A stretch of 64,000 nucleotides of DNA from CAYQQJ01 sp964419935 (GCA_964419935.1 CAYQQJ010000003.1:62001-126000), one strand, 5' to 3'. Numbered from the stretch's first letter, positions 43,598 to 52,832 are shown. Made by a program: numbers and translations. The notes: a model not told the origin generated them from the sequence alone.

Positions 43598-45073
43598 TTA
43601 GAGGCCGCTGATCGGGTAGTTCGGCGCTTCCTTGGTAATACTCACATCGTGCACGTGGCTTTCACCCATGCCGGCGGATGTCACTCGCACAAACTCGGGC
43701 TTGGTGCGCATGGTTTCCATATCAATAGAGCCGGTATAGCCCATGGCCGCCCGCAATCCACCCATCAGCTGATGCACAATGGCGTGCAGCGGACCTTTGT
43801 AGGCCACACGGCCTTCAATGCCTTCCGGTACCAGCTTTTCCGCACCCATATTGGAGTCCTGGAAATAACGGTCTGACGACCCCTGGGTTTGCGACATGGC
43901 GCCCAGTGATCCCATGCCCCGGTAGGATTTATAGGTTCGGCCTTGATAAAGCTCCACTTCGCCTGGCGCTTCTTCGGTACCGGCAAACATGGAACCCATC
44001 ATCACCACATGAGCACCGGCGACTATGGCTTTGGAGATATCGCCAGAGAAGCGGATGCCGCCGTCGGCAATAATCGGCACGTCCGAGCCTTTAAGCGCAC
44101 TGGCAACTTCGGCAATGGCGGTGATTTGCGGAACACCAACGCCAGTAACAATTCGTGTGGTACAGATCGAACCGGGACCAATTCCGACCTTGACCGCATC
44201 GGCGCCAGCCTCGACCAAGGCTTTGGCTGCTGCACCACTGGCAATGTTGCCGCCGATAACCTGCACCTGAGGATATTTTTCCTTGATCAGTCGCACGCGT
44301 CGCAATACGTTCTCAGAGTGACCGTGAGCGGTATCAACCACCAGAACATCCACCCCCGCTTCGACCAGGGCCTGCACGCGGTCATCAGTGTCCGGGCTGG
44401 TGCCCACAGAGGCGCCAACGCGCAGGCTGCCATCGGCATCCTTGCAGGCATTGGGGAAGGTTTCGGCCTTATTGATGTCTTTTACAGTAATCAGCCCGCG
44501 CAACTTGAAGTCATCGTTAACAACCAGAACTTTCTCGATACGGTGTTTGTGCAACAGTGCGCGAATCTCGTCCGCCCCGGCGCCTTCTTTCACGGTTACC
44601 AGCTTTTCTTTCGGCGTCATGATGCTGGCCACGGTGGCGTCCATATTGGACTCAAAGCGCACATCGCGACCGGTAACAATACCGACCAGATCGTCTTTAT
44701 CCAGCACCGGCACACCGGAAATCTTGTGCTGTCGGGTTAACGCCAGCAGCGCACTGATAGGCGCATCCGCATCAATGGTGATGGGATCTTTCACCATGCC
44801 GGCTTCGAACTTCTTGACCGCGCGCACTTCGCGGGCCTGCTGTTCGATGCTCATGCTTTTATGAATAATGCCGATGCCGCCTTCCTGGGCCAGCGCAATG
44901 GCCAGCCGGGCTTCGGTGACGGTATCCATGGCGGCGGACACAAGGGGAATGTTGAGCGCAATAGTGCGAGTCAGTTGTGTTCTCAGGGAGACGTCTTTGG
45001 CTGTTATCGACGAATAGCCGGGGATTAATAAAACATCATCAAATGTGAGCGCTTCCTGAGCAATCCGTAACAT
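43598..45073 (-). CDS. guaB: Inosine-5'-monophosphate dehydrogenase
   Basis: 491 residues from the ATG at 45073 (MLRIAQEALTFDDVLL), preceded by GAGGTGG. It oxidises IMP to XMP with NAD, the committed step to guanine nucleotides. Two CBS domains lie at about 95-205. The catalytic loop is GPGSICTTRIVTGVG with the cysteine near 306. The active-site flap (YRGMGSLGAM and RVAYKGPL) is present. It is followed by guaA on the same strand. Confidence 0.97.
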   Translation of the reverse strand: MLRIAQEALTFDDVLLIPGYSSITAKDVSLRTQLTRTIALNIPLVSAAMDTVTEARLAIALAQEGGIGIIHKSMSIEQQAREVRAVKKFEAGMVKDPITIDADAPISALLALTRQHKISGVPVLDKDDLVGIVTGRDVRFESNMDATVASIMTPKEKLVTVKEGAGADEIRALLHKHRIEKVLVVNDDFKLRGLITVKDINKAETFPNACKDADGSLRVGASVGTSPDTDDRVQALVEAGVDVLVVDTAHGHSENVLRRVRLIKEKYPQVQVIGGNIASGAAAKALVEAGADAVKVGIGPGSICTTRIVTGVGVPQITAIAEVASALKGSDVPIIADGGIRFSGDISKAIVAGAHVVMMGSMFAGTEEAPGEVELYQGRTYKSYRGMGSLGAMSQTQGSSDRYFQDSNMGAEKLVPEGIEGRVAYKGPLHAIVHQLMGGLRAAMGYTGSIDMETMRTKPEFVRVTSAGMGESHVHDVSITKEAPNYPISGL

Positions 45074-45265
45074 AGGGGGTACCACCTCGGAGGGGAGATA
45101 AACCGGGAATTATAGGGATTTTGCGCAACATCGTAAAGGATTCTCGCGCTGCCCGGGCCCACGGGGCCTATCAGCCGACTGGCTCAAACCTTGCCCGCAC
45201 ACTGTATGATGTGAGCCTTGAATAGGCTCAGTTTGAACCTGACACCGCAAAGGCATTTTTACACC

Positions 45266-46636
45266 ATGGCACCTACCACCACATCCACACCCGATGTTCT
45301 GCAACGGGACATACTCTCGGTAACCCAGCTCAACCGCAAGGCGCGGCAGTTACTGGAGACCCATTTGCCATTGCTGTGGGTGGAAGGCGAAATATCCAAT
45401 CTCGCCAAACCGAGTTCCGGGCACTGGTACTTTACACTCAAGGATGATACCGCGCAGGTACGCTGCGCCATGTTCCGCAGCCGCGCCAGCCTGCTGCGGT
45501 TTGCCCCCAAGGCCGGGGATAAAGTGCTTGTACGGGCGCGTGTGGGCCTTTATGAAGGCCGCGGCGATTATCAGCTCATTGTGGAACACATGGAAGACGC
45601 CGGCTTCGGCGCACTGCAGCGGGCATTTGAGGAGCTCAAACACAAACTGCAGCAGGAAGGGGTGTTCGACGATGCCCACAAACAGGAGCTCCCGTGGCTG
45701 CCTCGCTCCATCGGTGTGGTGACCTCCCCCACCGGCGCGGCCATCCGGGACATTCTCTCGGTTCTGAAACGGCGCTTTCCCGCTATCCCCGTGACTATTT
45801 TGCCGGTGGCGGTGCAGGGTAAGGAAGCCGCCGGGCAAATCGCCGGCGCTATTGCGCTCGCCAATCAGCAGGCACTGTGCGACGTGCTGCTGGTCAGCCG
45901 CGGCGGCGGTTCTCTGGAAGATTTGTGGGCGTTCAACGAGGAAGTGGTGGCCCGGGCGATTTTTGACAGTCGCATCCCGGTGGTGAGCGCGGTTGGCCAC
46001 GAAATAGATTTCACCATTGCGGATTTCGTCGCGGATTTGCGCGCACCTACTCCATCGGCGGCGGCCGAGTTGCTGAGCCCGAGCCAAGAGGCAATAAGCG
46101 CACGCTTGAATGAGTGCGGCAGCTGCCTGACACAACACCTGATGGCGCGCGTGCAGAACCTGCAGGACAAGGTGGGCCACTTACGAGCACGCCTGCAACA
46201 CCCCGGCGAGAAGCTGCGCAACCGCAGTCAGCAACTGGATCACCTGGAATTGCGTCTGCAACAACAGTCGGTCCGGGTGTTTGCCGCATTGTCGCAACGG
46301 GTTGCCAACCTGCACCAGCGCCTGTCCTCCAGCGACCCGCGCCGTCAACTCAAGGCTCACGAACAACGGGTGATGCAGTTATCGGATCGCCTGCAGCGGC
46401 AAATGATGCAGACACAGGAACGCAAGCGCCTGCGCCTGGGCAAGGCGTCTGAGCTGCTGGACAGCGTCAGCCCCCTGGCAACCCTGCGGCGCGGCTACGC
46501 GATTGTCGAAACCGATGGACACATCATCCGTTCCTGCAACGAAATCACCGTCGGCCAAACCGTCCGCACCCGCTTGAAAGATGGCACGCTCGATTGCACG
46601 GTAAATGCAGTTGCAGCCAATAGTCCGGCTGACTAA
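45266..46636 (+). CDS. xseA: Exodeoxyribonuclease VII large subunit
   Basis: 456 residues from the ATG at 45266 (AAAGG upstream); TTG 45218 would add 16 residues. An N-terminal OB fold (VTQLNRKARQLLETHLPLLWVEGEISN) precedes the catalytic domain with VTSPTGAAIRDIL, VSRGGGSLEDLWAFNEE and SAVGHEIDFTIADFVADLRAPTPSAAAE. A long coiled coil (about 270-400) leads to LRRGYAIV. With XseB it degrades single-stranded DNA. It is divergent from guaB. Confidence 0.95.
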   Translation: MAPTTTSTPDVLQRDILSVTQLNRKARQLLETHLPLLWVEGEISNLAKPSSGHWYFTLKDDTAQVRCAMFRSRASLLRFAPKAGDKVLVRARVGLYEGRGDYQLIVEHMEDAGFGALQRAFEELKHKLQQEGVFDDAHKQELPWLPRSIGVVTSPTGAAIRDILSVLKRRFPAIPVTILPVAVQGKEAAGQIAGAIALANQQALCDVLLVSRGGGSLEDLWAFNEEVVARAIFDSRIPVVSAVGHEIDFTIADFVADLRAPTPSAAAELLSPSQEAISARLNECGSCLTQHLMARVQNLQDKVGHLRARLQHPGEKLRNRSQQLDHLELRLQQQSVRVFAALSQRVANLHQRLSSSDPRRQLKAHEQRVMQLSDRLQRQMMQTQERKRLRLGKASELLDSVSPLATLRRGYAIVETDGHIIRSCNEITVGQTVRTRLKDGTLDCTVNAVAANSPAD

Positions 46637-46640
46637 ACTG

Positions 46641-46738
46641 TTGTTTTCTTGTCGGGGTGCTAACCGTTCAGGTTGGCTGAGACCGGAGTTCCGGAACCCG
46701 TTTCACCTGATCGGGATAATGCCCGCGTAGGAAACAAG
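46641..46738 (+). promoter_or_regulatory. TPP riboswitch (THI element)
   Basis: The conserved TPP aptamer blocks occur in order: TCGGGGTGC at 46652, GGCTGAGA at 46674-46681, ACCCG at 46696 and CACCTGATC near 46704 followed by GGGATAATGCCCGCG and TAGGAA. It lies directly ahead of thiO, whose start is 8 bases downstream. The ribosome site (AGGAAACAAG) overlaps the element's 3' end, so translation is probably blocked when thiamine pyrophosphate is bound. Confidence 0.95.
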
Positions 46739-46745
46739 CGAGTCA

Positions 46746-47912
46746 ATGATGTCTGAGTTCTCTTCTTCACCCGTTTCTTCACCAGCCCGCACCCATATCG
46801 CCATCGTTGGCGCAGGCCTGACTGGTCGTTTGCTGGCATGGCGCCTGCTGGCCAGCGGCCGCGCGGTCACCCTGTTCGAAGCGAGCCGCTTTGACAAGCC
46901 TGTCAGCGCCGCCCACACAGCGGCGGCGATGATCTCGCCAATGAGTGAAGTGGTGGTTTCCGAGCGGGCCATCTACGACATGGGCATGCGCTCCCTCACA
47001 CTGTGGCCACAATGGCTGGATGAACTCAACCTCAACGCCAGCGAGTCCGTCAATTACAGCGCCAAAGGCAGCGTGGTGGTTGCTCACGCCAGCGACCTGA
47101 GCGAACTGGAACAATTTTACACGGACCTGAACTACCATCTGGGCACTGACAACCATGCCCGTTGGTTAAGTGGTGCGGATTTACGCGCGCTGGAGCCGGA
47201 CCTGTCCGCGCAATTCGACACTGGCCTTTATCTGCCGAACGAGGCGGACCTCGACAACCGCCACCTGCTGGTGCGCTTGCTCGAAGTGATTCAACAGCTC
47301 GGCGGGCACTGCGTAGACGAACACCCGCTGGCACTCTCGCAGGCGGAACTGGAACAGGGGCTTTTCGATGGGTTCGACCTCTGCATTGACTGCCGCGGTC
47401 TGGGAGCAAAGAGCGAGCACCAGCCGCTGCGCGGTGTTCGCGGCGAGGTACTGTGGGTGTCAACCGACGAAGTGCGATTTGAGCACCCGATCCGATTGAT
47501 GCACCCCCGCTACAAGCTTTACATTGTGCCCAAGCCCGGCGGTCGCTTTATTGTTGGTGCCACGGAAATTGAAAGCGAAGATCGGTCGCCGGTGAGCGTA
47601 CAATCCATGCTGGAACTGTGCAGCGCGCTCTACACGTTGAACCCGGCGTTTGCGGAAGCACGTATCATCGAGCTGGACAGCAACCTGCGACCGGCGTTTT
47701 TGGATAACATGCCGCGGGTTGAACTGACGGAGCTGCGCTCAACGGACGGTCACGCGCTCCCGCGCATTAACATCAATGGGCTGTATCGGCACGGGTATTT
47801 ACTGGCGCCGAAGCTGGCGGAAGATGCTTTGGCCTGCGTGCAATCTTCTATGCAGACAACTCATCGGTCGCCAGGGACGAATCAAACTTCGCCAACTTCG
47901 ATTGGTGGGTAA
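46746..47912 (+). CDS. thiO: Glycine oxidase ThiO
   Basis: 388 residues. An FAD-dependent oxidase that makes dehydroglycine for the thiazole ring of thiamine. Dinucleotide motif IAIVGAGLTGRLLAWRL (18-34), AAAMISPMSE where relatives have the FAD-contacting GMLAP-like loop, FIVGATEIESEDR and LRPAFLDNMPR near the end. The final 20 residues (MQTTHRSPGTNQTSPTSIGG) look unlike the family, and the stop is 8 bases before an inserted repeat, so the tail may have been altered. It is under the TPP riboswitch. ATG 46749 is equally possible. Confidence 0.9.
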   Translation: MMSEFSSSPVSSPARTHIAIVGAGLTGRLLAWRLLASGRAVTLFEASRFDKPVSAAHTAAAMISPMSEVVVSERAIYDMGMRSLTLWPQWLDELNLNASESVNYSAKGSVVVAHASDLSELEQFYTDLNYHLGTDNHARWLSGADLRALEPDLSAQFDTGLYLPNEADLDNRHLLVRLLEVIQQLGGHCVDEHPLALSQAELEQGLFDGFDLCIDCRGLGAKSEHQPLRGVRGEVLWVSTDEVRFEHPIRLMHPRYKLYIVPKPGGRFIVGATEIESEDRSPVSVQSMLELCSALYTLNPAFAEARIIELDSNLRPAFLDNMPRVELTELRSTDGHALPRININGLYRHGYLLAPKLAEDALACVQSSMQTTHRSPGTNQTSPTSIGG

Positions 47913-47955
47913 CGCTCTTATCGAAGACGCTGGCTTAATCGAGTGCATTAAAAGA

Positions 47956-48063
47956 GTTCGTCATCAGGGATATGTCTTTTGAAACCCTCGCGGCAGGGAC
48001 GCCGCGGGGGAGCCACAGGGAAGTGTTTATGCGTTTTCAAAAGACATATCCCTGATGACGAAC
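47956..48063. repeat. Hairpin repeat element, copy A
   Basis: 108 bp: two perfectly complementary 29-base arms (GTTCGTCATCAGGGATATG...) around a 50-base core that contains a second hairpin (CTCGCGGC/GCCGCGGG). The core in reverse reads CATAAACACTTCCCTGTGGC. It belongs to a family with copies at 50020, 51121 and 62774. It sits in the thiO-thiS gap. Confidence 0.85.
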
Positions 48064-48132
48064 GGATCGAAGCAACGCTTTGTACTCGGACACGAAAGAA
48101 CGCACGGCGGCTACTCAAGCAAACACAAACTT

Positions 48133-48348
48133 ATGGCTGACACGAATATGATTACTTTCAGCGTAAACAACGAACCCACGAACCTCAACACGGCGGCAAC
48201 ACTGGGTGCCTATCTCGCGCAGAACCCACCTACAGGCTCTTTCGCGGTGGCGCTCAACGGGGAGTTTGTGCCCCGCTCCCGCTATGGTGAAACCCTTCTG
48301 GCGGACGGCGATGAGCTGGACATAGTCGCGCCCGTTGGTGGAGGTTAA
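48133..48348 (+). CDS. thiS: Sulfur carrier protein ThiS
   Basis: 71 residues from ATG 48133, or 66 from ATG 48148 (MITFSVNNEP), which is the usual ThiS length. Ubiquitin-like fold with LADGDELDIVAPVGGG at the end. The C-terminal Gly-Gly is adenylated by ThiF and loaded with sulfur, then used by ThiG. Neither start has a strong ribosome site. Its stop overlaps the thiG start (TAATG). Confidence 0.93.
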   Translation: MADTNMITFSVNNEPTNLNTAATLGAYLAQNPPTGSFAVALNGEFVPRSRYGETLLADGDELDIVAPVGGG

Positions 48349-49169
48349 TGGTGGTAATTTCCGCAAACACGGCGGCGCCCGATCCGCTGCAGCTCTATGG
48401 CAAAACCTTTAACAGCCGCTTCCTACTGGGCACCGCCCTTTACGCATCGCCACAATTGATGGTCGATGCGATAGAAGCCGCTGCCTGTGACATTGTCACC
48501 CTGGGACTGCGACGGCAAAATCCCAAAGACAAGGACGGCGCGGCCATTTGGGATGCAATAAAACACACCGGTTGCACCCTGCTGCCCAATACCGCGGGCT
48601 GCAAAAGTGCCAAAGAGGCGGTCAACCTGGCAGAAATGTCCCGCGAAATTTTTGAGACAGACTGGATCAAGTTGGAAGTTATTGGTGACGATTACAACCT
48701 GCAGCCGGATCCATTCGGCTTGGTGGAAGCCGCCACAGAGCTCATCAAGCGGGGATTCAAGGTGCTGCCCTACTGCACCGACGATCTGGTGCTGTGCCAG
48801 CGCTTGCACGATACCGGCTGTGAGGTGCTGATGCCCTGGGGTTCGCCCATCGGCACCGGCCAGGGCCTGCTCAACCGCTACAACCTGCGCACTCTGCGTG
48901 AGCGCCTGCCTAACGTGCCATTGATTGTTGATGCCGGGTTGGGTGCGCCATCCCAGGCCGCCGAGGCCATGGAGATGGGCTTTGATGCCGTGTTGCTCAA
49001 CACCGCGGTGGCCAAAGCTCAGCAACCGGCGCTGATGGCGCAGGCTTTTGCCGAAGCCATTCGCTCCGGCCGCAACGCTCACCGAGCCGGTTTGATGATC
49101 AAGCGCCAGACCGCCAGCCCCAGTACGCCGACGGTTGGACAACCGTTCTGGCATCAAGTGAAGAAGTGA
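48348..49169 (+). CDS. thiG: Thiazole synthase ThiG
   Basis: 273 residues, a TIM barrel. It condenses DXP, dehydroglycine and ThiS-bound sulfur into the thiazole. SRFLLGTALYASPQ (23-36), LLPNTAGCKSAKEAV, WIKLEVIGDDYNLQPD (Schiff-base lysine), VLPYCTDD and MPWGSPIGTGQG match the family, and GAPSQAAEAMEMGFDAVLLNTAVAKA gives the phosphate site. It is coupled to thiS by a one-base overlap and to the next gene by GTGA. Confidence 0.96.
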   Translation: MVVISANTAAPDPLQLYGKTFNSRFLLGTALYASPQLMVDAIEAAACDIVTLGLRRQNPKDKDGAAIWDAIKHTGCTLLPNTAGCKSAKEAVNLAEMSREIFETDWIKLEVIGDDYNLQPDPFGLVEAATELIKRGFKVLPYCTDDLVLCQRLHDTGCEVLMPWGSPIGTGQGLLNRYNLRTLRERLPNVPLIVDAGLGAPSQAAEAMEMGFDAVLLNTAVAKAQQPALMAQAFAEAIRSGRNAHRAGLMIKRQTASPSTPTVGQPFWHQVKK

Positions 49170-49981
49170 CTCCAGTGAATTCAAACACCCCCGATACCTG
49201 TCCTTATCTGGACATCCGCAACGCCCAGGTGTGCCGAGGCCTGGAAACGGTTTTCGCGAAATTGAACCTCCAACTTCACAAGGGAGAGCATGTCGCAATT
49301 CTCGGCCCCAATGGCGCGGGCAAAACGACTCTGGTCAAGCTTTTGACCCGGGAGCTCTACCCGGTGGTTCGGCCGGATAGCTATGTCAAACTCTTCGGCG
49401 ACGAGCGGGTTTTGTTGTGGGAGCTGCGCAAGAAGATCGGCCTGGTGTCCCAGGATTTTCAGAACGACTACAGTGCGCACATCCGCGGTCGGGACGTGGT
49501 GATTTCCGGATTCTTTGGCGCAGTGGGCGTACACGAGCACCACGCGGTGACCGCGGAACACGTGAAGCACGCAGAGCAATTGATGGAGCAACTGGGCGTC
49601 AGCCAACTGGCGGACAGTTACTACGCCCATTTATCCACCGGGCAGCAACGCCGTCTCCTGCTGGCGCGGGCGCTGGTACACGATCCCGACGTTCTGGTGT
49701 TTGATGAGCCCACCAACGGGCTCGATTTGAAAGCCGCAATGCAGCTCACCCAAACACTTCGCCAACTGGCCGCCGCCGGCAAAACGCTGCTGCTGGTTAC
49801 CCACCACCTGCAGGAAATCATCCCCGAAATTAACCGCGTCATCCTGCTCGCGAACGGCAATGTAGTCGCCGACGGGAGCAAAGAAGCGCTGTTGACGGAC
49901 CCGGTATTGAGCGAATTATTCGATTTCCCGATCAAAGTGATCGAGAACGACGGGTATTATCAAGTGTTGCCGGCTAATTAA
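49166..49981 (+). CDS. ABC-type ATPase (ModF/YlmA-like) in the thi cluster
   Basis: 271 residues from GTG 49166 (overlapping the thiG stop) or GTG 49175. Walker A ILGPNGAGKTT is near 46-56, the Q-loop GLVSQDFQ, the signature LSTGQQRR near 155-162, Walker B VLVFDEPTNGLD and the H-loop VTHH follow. The single domain without membrane part resembles YlmA/ModF-like ATPases. There is no permease next to it. Its place right after thiG, where thiE often lies, suggests a link to thiamine or thiazole handling, but this is only context. Confidence 0.82.
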   Translation: MTPVNSNTPDTCPYLDIRNAQVCRGLETVFAKLNLQLHKGEHVAILGPNGAGKTTLVKLLTRELYPVVRPDSYVKLFGDERVLLWELRKKIGLVSQDFQNDYSAHIRGRDVVISGFFGAVGVHEHHAVTAEHVKHAEQLMEQLGVSQLADSYYAHLSTGQQRRLLLARALVHDPDVLVFDEPTNGLDLKAAMQLTQTLRQLAAAGKTLLLVTHHLQEIIPEINRVILLANGNVVADGSKEALLTDPVLSELFDFPIKVIENDGYYQVLPAN

Positions 49982-50019
49982 TCCAATATGCGATACAGGT
50001 AGTGCTGGAGCTTCGATCC

Positions 50020-50127
50020 GTTTGTCATCAGGGATAAATCTTTTGAAAACGCATAAACACGTCCCTGTGGCTCCCTCGCGGCGTCCCTGCCGCGAGGGTT
50101 TCAAAAGATCTATCCCTGACAACAAAC
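50020..50127. repeat. Hairpin repeat element, copy B
   Basis: 108 bp with 27-base arms (3 mismatches) and a core nearly identical to copy A but in the opposite orientation. The flanks are also shared with copy A: GCTTCGATCCGTT before and CACTCGATTA...CAGCGTCTTCGAT after. The inverted pair therefore spans 47920-48073 and 50010-50162. Confidence 0.85.
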
Positions 50128-50204
50128 TCTTTCGATACACTCGATTAGACAGCGTCTTCGATGATTGCCGAGGCATAGGCAAAACGTCGGACCAAGATTC
50201 GCGT

Positions 50205-51029
50205 CTACCCCGCCCATGCGGAATAAAGAATACGTACGCTGCCAACCACCAGCACACTGGCGAACAATTTGCGCAACAAAACCGGATTCAGGCGTTTACC
50301 GAGGGCAGCTCCACGGGGAGCCATGAGTACCGTGAGGGGGAACAGTGCCAACAGACCTGGCAGGTAAACCAGCTTCCAGGTACCGGGGGGCGCTTCGACA
50401 GGAGTGGATGTGGTCACCAGTATGCTCAGCGCGCCCATTGAGGAAATAAGAAAGCCAAACGCGGCACAGCAGCCAATCGCTCGGTGTACGGGAACACTGG
50501 CAGCGGTGAGTAACGGCACACCTGTAGCTCCACCGCCGACACCGGCAACCGCGGATACGCCGCCAACAAGCGCCGCAGCAACCGCTTGTATCCAGGGTGC
50601 GGGTAACTGGGACCAGTATGCGGTGCGGCTGCCTCGCCACAGGATGTTGATAGCGATCAACAGCAAAAATACGCCGAAGAAAACAACGAATGCGGTTGTG
50701 CGCAGGTGCGCAATCAGCTGGCTGCCAATAATCACACCAACGATGAGGGCCGGCGCCAAGCGCTTGACCAAAACCCAGTCCACATTGCCGAGCCGGTGAT
50801 GCGCCCGAACCGACGACATGGCCGTGGGCACAATGGTCGCCAGGGATGTGCTGACCGCCATAGGCATCGCCAGGGCCGGATCCACCCCCATTCCCTGTAA
50901 GATGAAATAAACAACCGGTACAACAACCACGCCGCCGCCCACCCCAAACAAACCGGCGATAAAACCAGCGGTACAACCCGCCATGACCAAAATGGCGAAT
51001 ACAACGAGATTATTCAGAAGAAATTCCAT
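50205..51029 (-). CDS. TauE/SafE family membrane transporter
   Basis: 274 residues from the ATG at 51029, with about eight membrane segments. The two internal halves each carry the family motif: AGFIAGLFGVGGGVVVVPV (about 20-38) and GGVSAVAGVGGGATGVPLL (about 155-173). Such permeases export sulfite, sulfoacetate or other anions. The substrate here cannot be told. It is a single gene bounded by hairpin elements B and C. Confidence 0.88.
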   Translation of the reverse strand: MEFLLNNLVVFAILVMAGCTAGFIAGLFGVGGGVVVVPVVYFILQGMGVDPALAMPMAVSTSLATIVPTAMSSVRAHHRLGNVDWVLVKRLAPALIVGVIIGSQLIAHLRTTAFVVFFGVFLLLIAINILWRGSRTAYWSQLPAPWIQAVAAALVGGVSAVAGVGGGATGVPLLTAASVPVHRAIGCCAAFGFLISSMGALSILVTTSTPVEAPPGTWKLVYLPGLLALFPLTVLMAPRGAALGKRLNPVLLRKLFASVLVVGSVRILYSAWAG

Positions 51030-51120
51030 CAACAAAAACTCACATCGTTTAGTCGGTATCCCTCCGGAAAAAATACTTCCACTTACCTGCCTGAATAGCG
51101 CTTAAGTGGTTTCGTTCGCC

Positions 51121-51231
51121 GGGCCACTTCGGGGTGGGGCTTTCCAAGACTCGCCGTGAACCCATCCCTGGGGGCTCGGCGCCCGATTCCCGCGGGCGAC
51201 GGTCTTTGAAAGCCCCACCCCAAATCGGCCC
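51121..51231. repeat. Hairpin repeat element, copy C
   Basis: About 111 bp. Arms GGGGTGGGGCTTTCCAAGA and its near-perfect inverse at 51203-51221, extended outward by GGGCC/GGCCC. The core reads CGCCGTGAACCCATCCCTGG then GGCTCGGC and a GC-rich hairpin. The arm sequence is unrelated to that of copies A/B, but the core is. Confidence 0.8.
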
Positions 51232-51288
51232 TAAGTTGATCTGAGCACTTAAATAAGTGCCATTTTCTAGCGATGTGTCTTGTGTTTT

Positions 51289-51318
51289 AGCTTGCGGCTT
51301 GAAGCTTGCAGCTTCAAT
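51289..51318. repeat. GCTTGCA heptamer run
   Basis: GCTTGCGGCTTGAAGCTTGC directly next to the der stop codon. Same family as at 7493. Confidence 0.6.
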
Positions 51319-52724
51319 CACCTCTTCTTTTTGCTGTCTTCCCGCTGCTTCTTCAACCGGTTGAAGCGCGCAGATTGACGCTCCGTCGGTTTCGGTGCGC
51401 GATCAGCGAAGGGGTTATCGCCGGATTTGTATTCGATCCGAATCGGCGTCCCGTGCAGTTTCAGCGCCTTGCGGAAATTCTTTTCCAGATAGCGCGTGTA
51501 ATGGGCGGGGACTTGGCTGGTCTGGTTGCCGTGAATCACCACGATGGGCGGGTTTTGGCCGCCGGCGTGGGCATAGCGCAGCTTGATGCGCCGCCCGTGC
51601 ACCAGAGGTGGCTGGTGTGCGGTGATGGAATCCTGCAGTACGCGGGTAAGAAAACTGGCAGAGAGTTTTTCCGTGGCTGACTGGTAGGCGCGCTCGATCG
51701 ACTTGTACAAATGGCCCACACCGGTGCCGTGCAACGCGGAGATAAAGTGCATGTCAGCAAAATCCGCAAACTGCAATCGCCGTTGCAACTCGGTTTTGAG
51801 ATAGGTTTTGTGATCGGAATCCAGGCCATCCCACTTATTCAGCGCGACCACCAGCGCGCGGCCCGCCTCAATAACGTGGCCCATCAAATGCAGATCCTGA
51901 TCCACAACCCCTTCGCTGGCATCCAGCAACAACACCACAACATTGGCGTCGTCTATGGCTTGGAGGGTTTTGACAATAGAGAATTTCTCCACCGCCAGGG
52001 TAATATTTTTGCGCCGGCGGATGCCCGCCGTATCGATAAGCGTATAGGGTTTGCCGTCGCGCTCGTAATTGATATAGACGGAATCCCGCGTGGTGCCGGG
52101 AAGGTCGTAAACCACAACTCGGTCTTCGCCGAGCAGGCGGTTGACCAGTGTCGACTTGCCGACGTTGGGACGCCCCACCACGGCGATTTTGATGCCTTGA
52201 GCGGCATCAACGACGGTTTCATCTTCTGACTCTTCCGGTACATCGGAGAGAACCGTTTGCATCAGGCTCGCGACACCGCGGCCGTGAGCCGCCGCAATGG
52301 GGAATACCTCGCCGAGACCCAATTCAAAAAACGGCGCGATGGCCACATCGTAATTCAGTCCATCAACTTTGTTGGCAACCAGAAAGGTGTGCTTGTTTTG
52401 TACGCGCAAATAATCCGCAATCTGCTGGTCCGCCAACGACAGCCCGTCCCGGCTGTCAAGCATGAACAACACTATGTCGGCTTCCTGAATAGCCTGCAGA
52501 GACTGGTCTGCCATCACGCTGTCTATGCCCTCTTCGTCACCGCTGATGCCCCCGGTGTCGATGACCATGAAGCGTTTGCCCTCGACGGTGGCTTCGCCGT
52601 ATTTGCGATCCCGGGTCAGGCCGGAGTAATTGGCAACCAGGGCGTCACGGCTTCGTGTCAGCCGGTTGAAAAGAGTGGATTTGCCCACGTTCGGGCGGCC
52701 AACCAAGGCGATTACAGGAATCAT
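51318..52724 (-). CDS. der: Ribosome biogenesis GTPase Der (EngA)
   Basis: 468 residues with two tandem GTPase domains. G1 motifs are GRPNVGKSTLFNRL (near 8) and GRPNVGKSTLVNRL (near 184), with DTGGI and DTAGI switch motifs, NKVD and NKWD. The C-terminal KH-like domain (from about 355) ends in a Lys/Arg-rich tail. It is required for 50S subunit assembly. It follows bamB on the minus strand, with a terminator-like hairpin between. Confidence 0.96.
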   Translation of the reverse strand: MIPVIALVGRPNVGKSTLFNRLTRSRDALVANYSGLTRDRKYGEATVEGKRFMVIDTGGISGDEEGIDSVMADQSLQAIQEADIVLFMLDSRDGLSLADQQIADYLRVQNKHTFLVANKVDGLNYDVAIAPFFELGLGEVFPIAAAHGRGVASLMQTVLSDVPEESEDETVVDAAQGIKIAVVGRPNVGKSTLVNRLLGEDRVVVYDLPGTTRDSVYINYERDGKPYTLIDTAGIRRRKNITLAVEKFSIVKTLQAIDDANVVVLLLDASEGVVDQDLHLMGHVIEAGRALVVALNKWDGLDSDHKTYLKTELQRRLQFADFADMHFISALHGTGVGHLYKSIERAYQSATEKLSASFLTRVLQDSITAHQPPLVHGRRIKLRYAHAGGQNPPIVVIHGNQTSQVPAHYTRYLEKNFRKALKLHGTPIRIEYKSGDNPFADRAPKPTERQSARFNRLKKQREDSKKKR

Positions 52725-52772
52725 TGCGGGTTTTCCGTGGCTCCGTTTCAGAGCACAAGTAAGGCTACAAAC

Positions 52773-52803
52773 AAAAAAGCTATTCCCGAGTGAGAATAGC
52801 TTT
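52773..52803 (-). terminator. Terminator after bamB
   Basis: On the minus strand AAGCTATTC-loop-GAATAGCTT is followed by TTTTG. It lies 30 bases past the bamB stop and 49 before der, so der may have its own promoter or depend on read-through. Confidence 0.7.
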
Positions 52804-52832
52804 AAATGGAAAAAAGATAAAAAACTTTGTCG

